In this document: in pieces, positions 33,595 through 45,714 of the stretch
How positions within the stretch are numbered: position 1 is the stretch's first letter
Layout: every line of letters begins with the position of its first letter
From: Cymodocea nodosa
Taxonomy: Eukaryota; Streptophyta; Magnoliopsida; Alismatales; Cymodoceaceae
Direction of reading: 5' to 3'
DNA length: 64,000 bases
Assembly: GCA_036874045.1 (NCBI GenBank)
Contig: CM072341.1
Coordinates: forward strand, 15,884,501-15,948,500
Translations under genes and position numbers: made by a program
The notes under the pieces: generated by a model
Seen by the model: only the letters and a program-made list of their open reading frames with translations
Database searches by the model: none
What the model was told of the DNA's origin: nothing

Positions 33595-35924
33595 TTTTCC
33601 TTCGATACCGCGGACGCTCTGCCTGGAGACGAAATGAACTTGCAAAAAAGGAATTGGCGGAACCCATCCGACGGAAAAAGATATGGATGCAAATTTGAGG
33701 AAAAAATAATACCCAATTTTTCGCTCTCTTATATTCGCGTATTATCTTTTCTATCCCCAACCTCAGATTCATTTCATTAAATTTTTGAATCAAATGTCCA
33801 TGGAATTCATCTTCCCTCTCTTCCTTTTAATTACCTTGGTCCTCGATTGCACGTTGAATGGAGATGTAGAGCTTCGGTTCTTCTGGTGTGCTTTGTTCCT
33901 TTCAAAGTTCGTTGTGTTTTTTCCTTCTTTTAAGTAAAAGATAAGATAAATTAATGTAAATTTTAAAAGTATGAAAATCAAATAAGAGGTCTATCGTAAA
34001 TTCAAGGAAAGACTTATGTTAAGAAGGATAAGGAAAGACTTATGTATGCCTTATGTTTCTTCCTGTCATGTTAATCAACAAGATAATTTAAATTATACTT
34101 TTCAACGTATCAATTACAGAATCAATATGTTAAATCTGTAAGATCTAAGTAAGTTGTACAAAATCAGTATATTAAAATTAATACAAGTAAAAGTTCTACT
34201 TGATTTTCGACATACCACGTCTCTTAATGATCTATTGATTTAAAAATAATAATAATATCATGACAATTCATATACTTGAATTAAACTACATTTGGCACGG
34301 TTCAATTTTACCAAACAGTAATCCAACACAACTTAATAATTCGTGCCATGTTAATTTGATTTAGATCAACCATGTCAGCACAATTGAGATGGATTCAATT
34401 AAAACTTTTAATCTAGACTCCTATTCCTCCCGCCAATCAGAGATGCATATTTGTTCAAAGACAAGTTCAATAAGTAAAGAGAGATCTTTAACTTATTAAG
34501 TGAATTTGATAAAAAAGTGGGTATATTCGGTAAAAATTATTTTAATCAATGTATAAAAATATATTCACTTTTTTTTTTTTTCAATAATCATTATCAAACA
34601 TATAATTATACATGAACTTATTTTTATACGTTATTTTTTTAAAAAAATACTAATATTTGAACTAAAAGTATGGAATTTAAAAAAATTAATAATAAATTTT
34701 ATGATGTTTTAAAATACTTCTTATTTTCGTACAATGGATTAAAAAATCATTATCAAACCGACATAAGTATAGAACCGACCATCACGTTTCACATAATTCA
34801 TTCGGTCACACAATCGATTTGTGATATTTGATTCTTATGGGCAATCATTTACCATCCCATTAGTGATGCATTTTTTGTCCCCACCCGATCTTGGACTTTG
34901 TTTTCTTCTCGGCCGTTGTTCTCGTTTGTTTTTTATTACTAGTGTCTATTCTGAACTCTCTTCCTCGGGTTTATTTCAATATTATCGTTTTACTTCTCAT
35001 TAGAGTGGGAGATGGTTTTGTATCATAAAAATTTTAAAAAATAAACCAAGAGATTAAAAAAATAAAAATGGAAATTGGTCTAAAGTCTAGACAGATTATA
35101 GGCCCGCTTCTCTAGATGTTTACATTTTTCCATTTAGCAAATGATATTGAATTACTTTGGAGAAAAGAAAAAAAAGATCTTGTATTTTTTATATTCAACC
35201 AAGTAAGCTATCTTTTAATGAGAAGATTAGAACACTGCAACATAGAAAAAAACGCTGTTAAAAATATTGCACCAATCCAATACTACCACGATTCATTAAA
35301 AAATACTCCGAAAAACACACAACTTTAAAGACGCTGCAAATGAAAAATGTGGAGCCAACGCAACGCACCCATCGAGAAGAGAAGCGGAAAAGAAAGAAAT
35401 GAGAGGGACGTGAGATTTTCTGACCTGAAAAGGATCGATAGATGAAACCGCAGTCGTATTCCCCGGCAGCGCAGGTTCAAACGAGGGACCTGCCCGTTCC
35501 ATCCGTGGGAAGGGGTGGAACGCCGGCGAATTCTCTTGCTCCGTGTGGTACGTACACCCACGGATGCCAAACCCAAACCCTGTTCCGAAACAGAGCCAGC
35601 TAACGTCTAGTTAACTTTGCCTGCAGATAAATCCAATCAACGATTCCAATGAAATGTTGTCACGCTGTGTAAAACAACAGTTGTCATCTTCTCATGACCC
35701 ACAAAGTACTCCGGTCTTGAGCACGTAAAGAGAGATCTACGGCATCATCATTTGCCTTCGTGAGTGCTGGCTTCCTTTGAGAACCTCCCACACTAGTCGT
35801 GCCAGATTCACGGTAAGCGGTCTGATGCCAAAGTTTTCAGATCTCCCACCACACCACTCTGTCACGGGAGAGATCAGGTGCGCCCTCCATTACCGCCTGT
35901 GGTGGCCACAATTTCTCTCTCTTT

Positions 35925-35970
35925 CTACACACACACACATATATATATATATATATGTGTGTGTGTGTAG
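35925..35970. repeat. Perfectly palindromic compound microsatellite
   Basis: The sequence is CT, (AC)6, (AT)9, (GT)6, AG: a 46-bp perfect inverted repeat with no unpaired centre beyond the AT run. Confidence 0.95.
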
Positions 35971-37099
35971 AGCAACACGCCTTTTGCCTAGAAAGAAATA
36001 CCAAAGATCATGGGTTCGGAGCCCGGAGTCGCATGCCGGAGTTCTTGTCGTCATTCCGTACGCACGCCAATTGGGTCTGCCAATAATGCTAATGACCAGA
36101 GGACATGGTTCATGAACGAAGAAGTCGTTGCTGCGATGCTCACGGAGGTCCGGTCTGGTTACAAGCAGAACCGTGGAAGAAACAGGGGCGGCGGCGGGTG
36201 AGCAGCAGCGCCGGTTCCCCGGCAACCGAAAACCAATCCATCCACCTTGAGACAGCTCGAGCACAGGTTTCGAGGTCCACCGCACCGTGGCAGGGAAATG
36301 GGAATGGAGGAGGGTGGTGGGGAAGGAAGGAGGACAAAGATGAGACAGGGTGCTAGTTTCTTTCTTGGTCAGCAGACAAGACGGCCGGAATGGAAGCGCA
36401 CCACCGCAGAGCACCGACGTTCTCGGTCAGCCATTCCAACCGTTGATAGTTACATGAATGGTCGGGATTCAATTATGTAACAGTAGTCTGTCGTTTTGAT
36501 ATTTTTATTCCTACACTTTTACATGTGTACTGTTTAACAATAATAATTGTAAAAAAAAAGCACAACAAATATCATTACGGACAGATTACAACCACAACAA
36601 CAGATATTATCAAACCATATACATGGAATAGACAAAATCGAATTTGATGTAAAGGTTGTTGACAGCGACGTTTTTACGAAACGTACAAAGGTCGTAATAA
36701 TTCCTGTTTTGGATGACCTTCCACTTCTCTTTGCTCCACAGGCACGTGACATCGATCATTCTCGGCGAACTTGAATCGTAAACACGCATGCATCTCAAGT
36801 TCGAGGACGGGTATCTATAGACGATGTTGCAATCGTATCACGAGTCATGACTTTCTTTCGGATTAACTAAAATGGAACGGTAACTCATCCAAATCTGTCT
36901 GTTCAATATAAATTAAAAAAGGAAAACCTCGTCCAGAACAGAACAGCCCTATCCATCGTCCCCTCCTATTCTAGTGTTTTTTTTTTTTTTATGTCACTCC
37001 TCTGTTCCACTGTAGTGCAGAGCAGAGGTGCAGCAAAAGATGCACACACCCGTGGCCCCACAGAGAATCCACCACACCAACTTGCTGACCAATCCACCC

Positions 37100-37102
<3 letters not shown>

Positions 37103-37178
<76 letters not shown>
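37103..37178. repeat. (CT)n-(AT)n microsatellite upstream of the DUF630/632 gene
   Basis: About 22 CT units pass directly into about 16 AT units, ending 269 bp before the start codon. CT/GA tracts at this distance are common in plant promoters and 5' leaders. Length polymorphism is expected. Confidence 0.95.
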
Positions 37179-37181
<3 letters not shown>

Positions 37182-37447
37182 TCTATCTAAGTTATATTAG
37201 CTAGCATTAAATTCTTATCGTAGCAGTTCATAAACAAATCACGTCAAGCATACTATCAATTACCACCCTCAGCGTCATTCTCTCTCCCCCTCCTCACTCT
37301 CTCTCGTCTCACGTATACAGAGGGAGAGAGAGAGAGCTGTCAGCGACCTCTTACTGCTCTCCCAAGAACAGACAAAAGCCTTTTACTCCCCAAAAACCCT
37401 CCACTTCCGCTCTCCAACGTTCACAGTCAAAAGAAAGACCAGCAACA

Positions 37448-40400
37448 ATGGGGAACTGCACCGCCTCCAAGCTGGTCGCCGGAGAAGAAGATGCAGCCGT
37501 GGCCATCTGCAGGGAAAGGAAGAAGCTCGTCAAGGCAGCCGTACAGCGACGGTACGCCCTCGCCGACGCTCACGCAAGATACGCCCACTCCCTCTGGTCC
37601 GTCGCTGCCGCTATTAACCTCTTCGTCACCCGCCACTCCACGCCTGCGCCCATGCTCATCACCCTCCCTACTTCCTCCTCTTCTCCACCGTCGTCTTCCT
37701 CCGAGCCCTCTTTCCTCCGGCAGACCCCGTCGGAGCCGAAGACGGAGGCCCTAATGTGCCGGTCGCCTTGCAGCTGCTCGTCCTCCTCTACCTCTTGCTT
37801 GCTGGGAGAGGAGGGAGAGGCTCGGCCGGTGACTGGAGAGGCGACGTGCGAGGACTTGGGAAGCATGGGCGAAATGGGCTGTGGGTATTTTTTTCCCGGG
37901 AGCATGTCGCCGGCACCACCGTCGCCGATGAGGAGCTTTGGGTGGGACTTTTTCGACCCGTTCGCTGGGGTGAGGGCGGCGGAGGAGGCGGCAATGATGG
38001 TGGGGTTGGTGAGGAGCTCGGACGAGGAGCTAAGGGCGATGAGGGAAGAGGAGGGAATACCGGAGCTGGAAGAGGAAAAAGAAGCGGAAGAAGGGAAGAA
38101 GGTGAGCGGTGGAGGGGAAGACCGAGATGCAAAGGCGGTGGCTTTAGGGGCTGACGAGAAGATAGAGGAGGTGGCGAAGGTGGTGGTGGAGGAGAGGAGT
38201 GTTGGGGGCGGAGATGGAACGAAAGGGCTGGCAACGGTGGATGCGGCCAGGAGGGAGAGGGAGAGGGAGCTGTTTGATGCGCTGAGAGATGTGGAGGATC
38301 ACTTCATCAGAGCTTGCGATTCAGGGAAGGAGGTGTCGAGGATGCTGGAGGCCACAAGCAGAGCTCCCCTTCTTCAGTCTGGTCTTGAGGATGTCAAAGG
38401 TGATTCCACTTTTCTCCCTTTCGTTCTACATAGTATAAAAGAAGTATCAGCTTGTTCCTTTTCGGCTTTTCTTTTTCGATCGGGTTCTTAATCGTGGCAC
38501 AGAGTTAGGTGGTGAGTAGAAAGTGGCTTAAGCGGCGGATTTCGCTTTTTAATTCGCAAAGATGATGGTGATTACAACTTCTGTGCGTATTTTGCTACTT
38601 CCTCGTTCCATCGATTGCTCTTTTTTAATTGTTCATGTCCATCTTTTGTGTTTTGTTGATCTGTAGATTTATTTCCCTCTACTGCCTCAGTTCGGCCCGA
38701 GTCGAGTGATGTGGTGAAATCCCTCGCTTTCTTTCTGCTTGTCTTTTTTCGCTTACTGTTCTGCATGTGACCGTCGCTTTCTTTCCCTTTCTTCATGGGA
38801 GTTTGTGCTGAAGGGAACAGATCTCGGTTTCTTTTTGTAAAGGTCTTCTCGAATCCATGTTTGTTGATTCAAATATAATTACGTATTGCTCTTCTAGTAT
38901 GCTATGTACATTCTTCTTGTTCATGTCCCATTTATTCCACGTACCAACAATTGTTCTGTTGCTAACAACGACGAGTGCAGAGAATTCATCCAAACTCATA
39001 CAAGCCATCACTTGGCATCGCTCCCCTGCCTCGCTGTCATCATCATCCAAGAGCTTCCCGGCATCGAGCTCCTCATGGTCTGATGGCAAAGGCGACGTGT
39101 TCGATGAGTATGGGGGAATGGAGTCGGGAAGCCATTTGCAGACACTGGCAAGGTTGTACGCTTGGGAGAAGAAACTCTACCAAGAAGTCAAGGTCCTTCA
39201 CTCACCATAACATGTTTCAAATGTTGTATACTTGATTCATCCCATCATATCTTCAGTGCTATCATTCTTGATAGAAAGAATGAATGACCAATATTATTAT
39301 CATTCTATATTGTTAGGCTGGAGATGAGTTACAGAGACTCTACGAGCGCAAATGCATGCAACTGAGAAACCAAGATACCAAGGGGTCGGAGTCGCGCACC
39401 ATGGCCAAGTCCAGGGCTGCTGCCAAGGAACTGCACTCAAGGATCTTCGTGACCATCAAAACCGTCGAGACAATCTCGGCAAGGATTGAGAAGTTGAGAG
39501 TCGAGGAGCTACAGCCGCAGCTCGTGGAACTTTTACAGGGGTGGGTAGGGTAGCCAGCCACTTATTTAGACCAAGCATGGAACACATCTGATAATTAATA
39601 ATAATCTCCTTCCTTCCGTCATCAATTTGTTGTTCAGGTTAACAAGAACCTGGAAGGTGATGCTAGAGTCTCACGAAAGCCAGAAGCAGATCATGGTTGA
39701 GGTGAAGTCACTTGTTTGCCCTGCTTACGGCAAATTCTGCAGCAACTTGCACAGATTGGCCACGCTTCAGCTGGATGCGGAGCTCCACAACTGGAGAGAA
39801 TGCTTGGCAAGGTACATCGCAGCTCAGAAGGCGTACGTCGACTCTCTACATGGCTGGCTATCCAAGTTCATGGTGCCGGAGGTGGAGTTTTTCTCCGGAA
39901 GCAGGTCGTCGGCCACAATGTATGGGGTCGGAGCACCTCCTCTGCTCGTGATCTGCCGTGGCTGGTGCAGTGCGCTCAACAGATTGCCAGAAGGAGCAGT
40001 TTCCCATGCCTTGAGAAGTTTCAGCAGGGAGCTGAAGGTGCTATGGGTTAAGCAAGGGGAGGAGCAACGGCAAAAGAGAAAAGTGGAAGGCCTAGCCAAA
40101 GAATTGGACAGAAGAGTGCTGGCCTTTCAGAAGACAGAGAACAGGGTTCTGGAGTCGGAGCACAAGAATGATCCGGACGTGCGGCAGCGGCTAGAGTATC
40201 TAGCCGGAAGAAGGGGCCTTGTGGACATGTTCAGAGAGCGGCTGGAGGAGGAGAAATCCAAGCACCGTGAGCGCATTCAGGAAACCCAGAGATCCACCTT
40301 GAACGGGTTCAGGACGGGTTTCATCAACGTCTTCCAGTCCCTGATGGACTTCTCAAGGGATTGCCTGAAGATGTATGATGAACTTCTTCTGGTGTGCAGT

Positions 40401-40499
40401 GAGAAAACAGAGGCTTTGGAGGAGAACAAGGGAAAACCATCTTGTCTAGTAGAGGGTGGTGGTGGTGGGGCGACGACAGCCGAGCAGAGTAATAGTTAA
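37448..40499 (+). CDS. DUF630/DUF632 protein (NRG2/APSR1-like), four exons
   Basis: Exons 37448-38399, 38981-39192, 39317-39540 and 39638-40499 join in phase at GT/AG sites to give 749 residues. The N-terminus MGNCTASKL is a plant N-myristoylation context, and residues 1-60 form DUF630 (ERKKLVKAAVQRRYALADAH). Residues about 75-300 are a low-complexity Ser/Pro- then Glu/Gly-rich linker from a GC-rich exon, a composition common in monocot first exons. DUF632 begins with LFDALRDVEDHFIRACDSGKEVSRMLEA at the end of exon 1. It continues through ARLYAWEKKLYQEVK, QLRNQDTKGSE and ELQPQLVELLQGLTRTWKVM to about residue 690. Family members act in nitrate signalling, phosphate-starvation root growth and leaf rolling, probably as membrane-linked regulators. 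Which subgroup this belongs to is not decided here. The gene converges on CPP1, 1.1 kb away. Confidence 0.93.
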
Positions 40500-41601
40500 G
40501 GCCATGAGGAGAAGCCAGACACCAGCAGCTACGCAAGCAAGAGCAAAGACTCATGGACAGTGATTGGAAGCTGCTCGGAATACTGACCCAATATAGTTTC
40601 AAACAGATTGCTGTTCCATAGTGGTGGTTTATTTTATAACCTGGACACAGCAGCAACAGCAGAAAGGCTGATGATGTCTTCTTTCCTCCTAATTATTTGT
40701 TGGGTAGATTAATGAATGGTCTGGTCTGGTCTGGTCTGGTCCGCACACCTGCGATTTTGTGCTACCTCCCTAACCCGATTTGGGATATGTGAGGTGGAAT
40801 GAATGTGGGTTTGGAACCTCTTGTAATTATTTTGGTTTTGGACTCGATGAAATTTGGTCGATTTGTTTTGTACAGCAGATTCCAAACTTTTCTTCCTTCC
40901 TTTTGTTGCACCACTGGAGGGTACGAGTCCCACCCCTCCGTTCCATGGTAGGATGCACTTACCATCGTTACTTTTTCTCAACCCTACAAAAAATAACCCT
41001 CAAACCAACTACCAAGCCACTACCCTGATCAAATGAAACAAAGCCTTAAAATCTATGCCAACTCAATTCCACTTCAAGTAACAAGTCAGTCGGCCACAGC
41101 TTTACGGCCTTGTAGTCTTCACTGAGGTTTTAACGTTCGCTACCGATGTACCCCCAAAAATAAGTGTTATAACCCTGACGGCACAGATTGTATGAAGTTA
41201 TGGTTTGACATCATTGCAAGGAACACATGAGCATTCCTGAAACAGAACGCTGTGGAATAATGTCGACAGAATTGGTGCTGCAGGACAAAGATAATGGAAA
41301 CCTCTTGTTTTGCAGTGGCAATTTGACAAAGGAGATTCTTTTTTTTTTGCCTAAGATTTTCTGACAACGCGTGTGTGCCATTATATATATTGCTATCCAG
41401 GTGAATAATTACATGAACAGATTTCCTCTTACAAGAACCTAATGCAGTTATATATATGCAGTGGTGTTGTATCAATTATCAGTTTTGGCTCTGCAAAAAA
41501 AAACTAGCAGGATTGAAGAATTTTCTATTTAAACAGGTTATAAGAATTCTAATTTAAACATGAAATTTTTACAGAGTTGAACAAACTTAAACTGGAAACA
41601 T
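40500..41601. other. Convergent intergenic region
   Basis: This holds the 3' ends of two converging genes. GGTCTGGTCTGGTCTGGTC near 40720 is a four-copy pentamer repeat. A T-run at 41338-41348 and AT-rich sequence lie near the CPP1 stop. Nothing else is recognised. Confidence 0.5.
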
Positions 41602-44600
41602 CTACCTAAGATAGAGTGATGTCAATAACTGAAAGATGAGTACAAACTCGCTTACAATTACTGCTGGAGAACGGATGCCAAACAAGGGAACAACATCTAC
41701 CTGCAGCCAATTCTCAACAGCAGATCCCACCAAGGCACCCACTACAAGGCCTCCAGTAGTTATAAAGGCCGCCTTCCCTGCATGGGGCATCGACAGGAGT
41801 GTCAGTGCTTCATTGGAACTGTAATAACATTTTCAGGAACCTTTCTTAACAAATAGCCGTGTTGTACATCAGAAGATGAGTTGTTTCACATGATGCGAAG
41901 CTACTTAACCACGTAAATCACAAGTTGTAGGAAATACAAAGAATTATATTTAAACCATAAAACTTTTGAGATGCCTACACCTCTACTTCCATGCCATGCC
42001 TCTTCCTTTTTATTTCAACTCCTTTGGTGTACACGATAAGATTAGTTTCTCCAATTAAGTCTGAAATTTGCATCGTGTGTTCTATCAATGCCAATCCATT
42101 CCCGTGTATGATCAGATTGCTGCCAATATCTATTCCCACTCTCAAATTTAATATATTATGAATGCAATTTCATAACGTATCAGGACTGAAATTGTAAATA
42201 TTAAAAAAAACTTTTGCCATTTATAAATGAAAAAGAACAGGCCAAGGATCATACCTAATTTAACGTTCTTCTTCATCAAAAAGTACAATGATACACCAAA
42301 TCCTGTTGCCAATATCAACCCAGGGACGTCAGCACCATTGTTTGAGCCTGCAGAATTCATGGAAGATCCACTAACATAGGTGACAGTGATCAGTGCTCCA
42401 TAGATCCCCGCCTCTATGCCCAGGATGCTGGTAGATGGAGCTTCAAATGAAAGAGGAACGTTCTTAATTGCTGACTGTAGCCATGGTGGCATGAAGCTTG
42501 CTCCAGTAGTTCTCACAGGTTTCACATCGGCATAGCGAACACTACTACTTGCAACTTTACCTGCTCTACGCTGTGACAGGCTCTGCATAAGCAACATGTC
42601 ATATGCAGCATCTACCTGAAAGAGAACATAAGTACATTTTAAGAAGGCTTGAACAACATTCATATGAAAGTATACAACATCCTATTGCAGTAAGATTCTT
42701 ATAGAATAAGCAAGAAGAGGAAACAGAAATAACGCTAAAAATTTGAAATGGTATAGCCTCGTTTAAATATGCATAGCCTCTCATGCAGGTGAAGTTACAT
42801 GGCTTTGTTGAAAATAAATGGCTACGGACAACTAATACAAGGAAAAATATTGAATATTCCTTTTTTCCATAAAACATTTTTAATTATTCAACAAGAACCA
42901 ATTAATAAAAATGCTGAATATCATCAATCAGCTGCCTGATTTGCCGTATAAGTGACACAATAATATTATTATATATGCTCTCTAAGATCAATTACGAATT
43001 TTACACTTTTAAGTAATCACAAATGACATAATACAATTTCTAAGGATGATGATAAGAATGCCTAAAATCAAACAGAAATTTAGTCAGATCACAGTTCAAG
43101 GCTAACCCAAATAATATTCAATTCCTGTTTGAATGTTCCCAAAAACTTCAAAAGATCTTTACAAATACACTTACATACTATAATTTATACTACAGTACCT
43201 AATATTATATTCGTCATTGATTTAACAAGATTATAACCTTAAGGGAACCTGGAAAAAGAAAATACAAGAGAACCTTTGCAATAAATGAAGAAGAAGGTAG
43301 ATATATATAATACACGAGGTCGTCTTTCCTAGTGGTGGCACCATGAAACATTCCCATGTCATCCTTATTTTATTTTTTTCTATAGGTGGAAAGATAAAAG
43401 CAAGCATATAAATTTCATTAAGTTGGTTTCTCTAAAGCTGCACTTGTATCTCCCCAAGAAATACAAGGTAGAAGTAACCATATGAGTTAAGTTCTTAGAT
43501 GATTATAAATATATGGTAACATTTTCACTTCAATTCAATAAGTATTGGTCTCTCTTCGAAAATGGTATTAGTCTTTGATTTAAAGGTTTAAAAACTCAAC
43601 AATTTTTGTTAAATTTTGGCCATTGATTTTGTAATCAAAACATTTTAAGTTGAAATTTAATACATAATAGATTATATCGTAGATTATCCATTTATATACT
43701 TGATTTTATTTTCTTAAATAATTATAACAAAACAAGAGGTGTGTCTCTAGAGAAGCTCTCTCCAGAGACACCTCAAGAAACACTTGTACCAAAATTTTAT
43801 TATCAAATATTACAAATATATGGTAAATTTTTTTAATTAAATTTAACAAGTATTGATCTTTAATCTAATGATCTTAAAATTCCCCAATTTTTGTTAAATT
43901 TCAACCATTGATTTTTTTTAATAAAAAATCTTAATGAATATAACTCATATTAGGTTGAAATTTTAATACTATAAAGTAGATTATACTATAAATTAACCAA
44001 TTATATAATTATGTTTAAATTTCAATAGTAAAATATTTGAGAAAAAGTTGGTGCCACTAGCAAACTTTCTAGTGATACCACAGAGAAAAGGTGGCATTTA
44101 TGTATTACATAGAAAGTAGATATCCAAAGTTAGTTGATTTTTTTAGTTTAATTTTATTGCTATTTTGGTTAACAGAAGCTGAGTGAAGTAACATCAAGAG
44201 TAGGACTAGTTGTTATGATCTACACACTTTCAAGTGATCAAAATTTATTAAAAAGTTAACATATACAAATTTTATTAGATTTAGATTTTAGTGTATGTAT
44301 AATTGATGTTATCATGTTATATATTTCATTATTACTCAGAGATTAGTTTAAGTCAAATATACATCCATCCTTGTATGCATGGTCCAAAAATTAACAAACT
44401 CAGGCAATAGTTTAAGATTTGGCATTGGCAAAAAGGTAAGATCTATTGATATGTGTGTGTGCACTAAGAGTCCATTTGTTTTAGGTTAGGAGTGTTCATA
44501 TTATAAGATTATGGTGAAGTGACAATAATCTGAAATAAACAACATTGATGTGATAGATCAAGATGAAATTCGATTGAATCATGCATGGCAACTTTTAGTA

Positions 44601-45714
44601 GTTAAACACATAATCACATAATCCACGTTTTCTTTGATCATGAGATTGCAGATTGGATTAGAAGTATTTTATTATTATAATTGAATATCTATAATCTTAA
44701 CCAAACATGATAATCAATAGTATGTATATGGTATTCCAAAATCAAATCGATTTTAATCATCTTGTTAAATGTGCATACACAATATGGACACTCTTTATAT
44801 CCTGAACCAATCGAAGTCCAAGAGAAGATTCAAAAAAGAGAGGCAGCTCGTGATGTCAAAGTTGATCAGTCATGTAATGACTTTCTAATGAAAAATTCTC
44901 ATGCAAAACAACGACGGTTTGCATAATGATGATAATCGCGCCACGGTTTCGGCCTACCATCTCACCTGCTTCCATTGAAAGGTAAAATAAAAATCATCTC
45001 TGACACTAACGATATGATAACGAAAACATTTCCAACAAGTGAAGCAGACCCATCTCAAGTTGGATCATTAAAAACACCCATGTCGAAAGACAAGGAAAGT
45101 TCTCGTCTCTAATGATTTTGATTACGTAACAATTGCATAAGCGCCACCAAATTATTTTTTTTTTATGAAAATCACACGTAAAAGATAATGTAATCGATCG
45201 TCCACTCTAGAATAGAGATGCTAGGTAAAAAATTGCCATGATCAAAACAGTAGCCTTTAAATTCACTATAATGATAAGCAGATCAAAACAAACAGCTAAT
45301 TAAATCTAAAAAAGGGTTGACAAAAAAAGAGAACAAGGGAAAAGGCAGTACCTTGGCCATGGTTTCCTCATCTCCCTTGCATGATGCCCTAATGGAATTC
45401 TTGGCACGGACGATGTCTTCAAAGGAAGCCCCTTCCTCCACGCCCAACAGCTCCAGAGCCCTCTCGACGGACATTTCGAAAGACGCCGACGAATCATCAG
45501 CCTTGGAGCCGGCGGAAGGGACGGGATCATTCACCGTCCTCCACGCGACCCTGCTCCGCGGAGGCATGATGACGATTCCCCACCGCCGCTGAAGCTTCCT
45601 TCGCCCATGCCGGTTGTAGAAGGTGGATCCGGTAGCGGCGGACGCCGCCGGCGCCGCCGTGGATGTAACCGTGTTGCGTGATATTGTACAGTTGAGCGAG
45701 AGCGCCGACGCCAT
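41602..45714 (-). CDS. CPP1: CPP1 / CDF1: plastid J-like domain chaperone of POR, three exons
   Basis: Exons 45714-45352, 42615-42255 and 41777-41602 join in phase (GT/AG) to give 299 residues. CPP1 is an inner plastid membrane protein that stabilises protochlorophyllide oxidoreductase and supports chlorophyll synthesis. Residues 1-about 75 are a Ser/Ala/Arg-rich transit peptide. The J-like domain (about 85-155) shows ALELLGVEEGASFEDIVRAK and AAYDMLLMQSLSQRRAGKV, without the HPD motif of true J proteins, as known for the family. Hydrophobic segments follow: LGIEAGIYGALITVTYVSGS, PGLILATGFGVSLYFLMKK, AAFITTGGLVVGALVGSAVE and PAVIVSEFVLIFQLLTSLYL. The ATG at 45714 starts the transit peptide; an in-frame ATG at 45753 would add 13 Gly-rich residues and is less likely. 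Intron 1 (2.7 kb) holds a segment shared with the GrpE gene. Confidence 0.93.
42632..43785. repeat. Copy A of a 1.15-kb duplicated intron segment
   Basis: Nearly identical in the same orientation to 49423-50569. Both run from ACATTTTAAGA(A/G)GGCTTGAA to TCCAGAGACACCTCAAGAAA. This copy starts about 16 bp inside CPP1 intron 1 from the exon 2 acceptor. Differences are a few substitutions near the ends and about 10 bp present here (CGTAGATTAT near 43680) but absent in copy B. Confidence 0.95.
43786..44070. repeat. Diverged tandem relative of the end of copy A
   Basis: The order of motifs in 43500-43785 recurs here with substitutions: ATATATGGTAA, ACAAGTATTG, CAATTTTTGTTAAATTT, CCATTGATTTT, TAGATTATA, then a CTAG-containing hairpin (GGTGCCACTAGCAAAC / TCTAGTGATACCAC). 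Similar CTAGTGGTGGCACC sequence is at 43330-43344. This suggests stacked copies of an AT-rich MITE-like unit with GGTGNC...CTAG termini. Confidence 0.5.

Larger units (their letters stand above)
33600..37447. other. Intergenic and promoter region between divergent IF3 and DUF630/632 genes
   Basis: The first part (33600-33800) should hold the IF3 promoter and 5' leader. The part next to 37447 should hold the leader of the DUF630/632 gene, with CT-rich and GAGA-like tracts up to about 37340. Between them are AT-rich sequence, a palindromic microsatellite and a GC-richer stretch at about 35330-36430 with no gene I can name. A minus-strand frame of about 75 codons (36834-36610, with VTCLWSKEKWKV) has gene-like composition but no recognised family. 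Confidence 0.5.

Noticed and set aside
35995-36035. tRNA- or SINE-like B box (GGTTCGGAGCC)
   Set aside because: No matching A box at the right distance and no cloverleaf could be drawn.
35890-36414. A 174-codon minus-strand frame
   Set aside because: It runs through the palindromic AC/AT/GT microsatellite (giving HTHTYIYIYM) and has no recognisable domain.
37570-38234. Pro/Ser-rich minus-strand frames opposite exon 1 of the DUF630/632 gene
   Set aside because: Shadows of a GC-rich coding exon. The plus strand carries the conserved DUF630 and DUF632 motifs.
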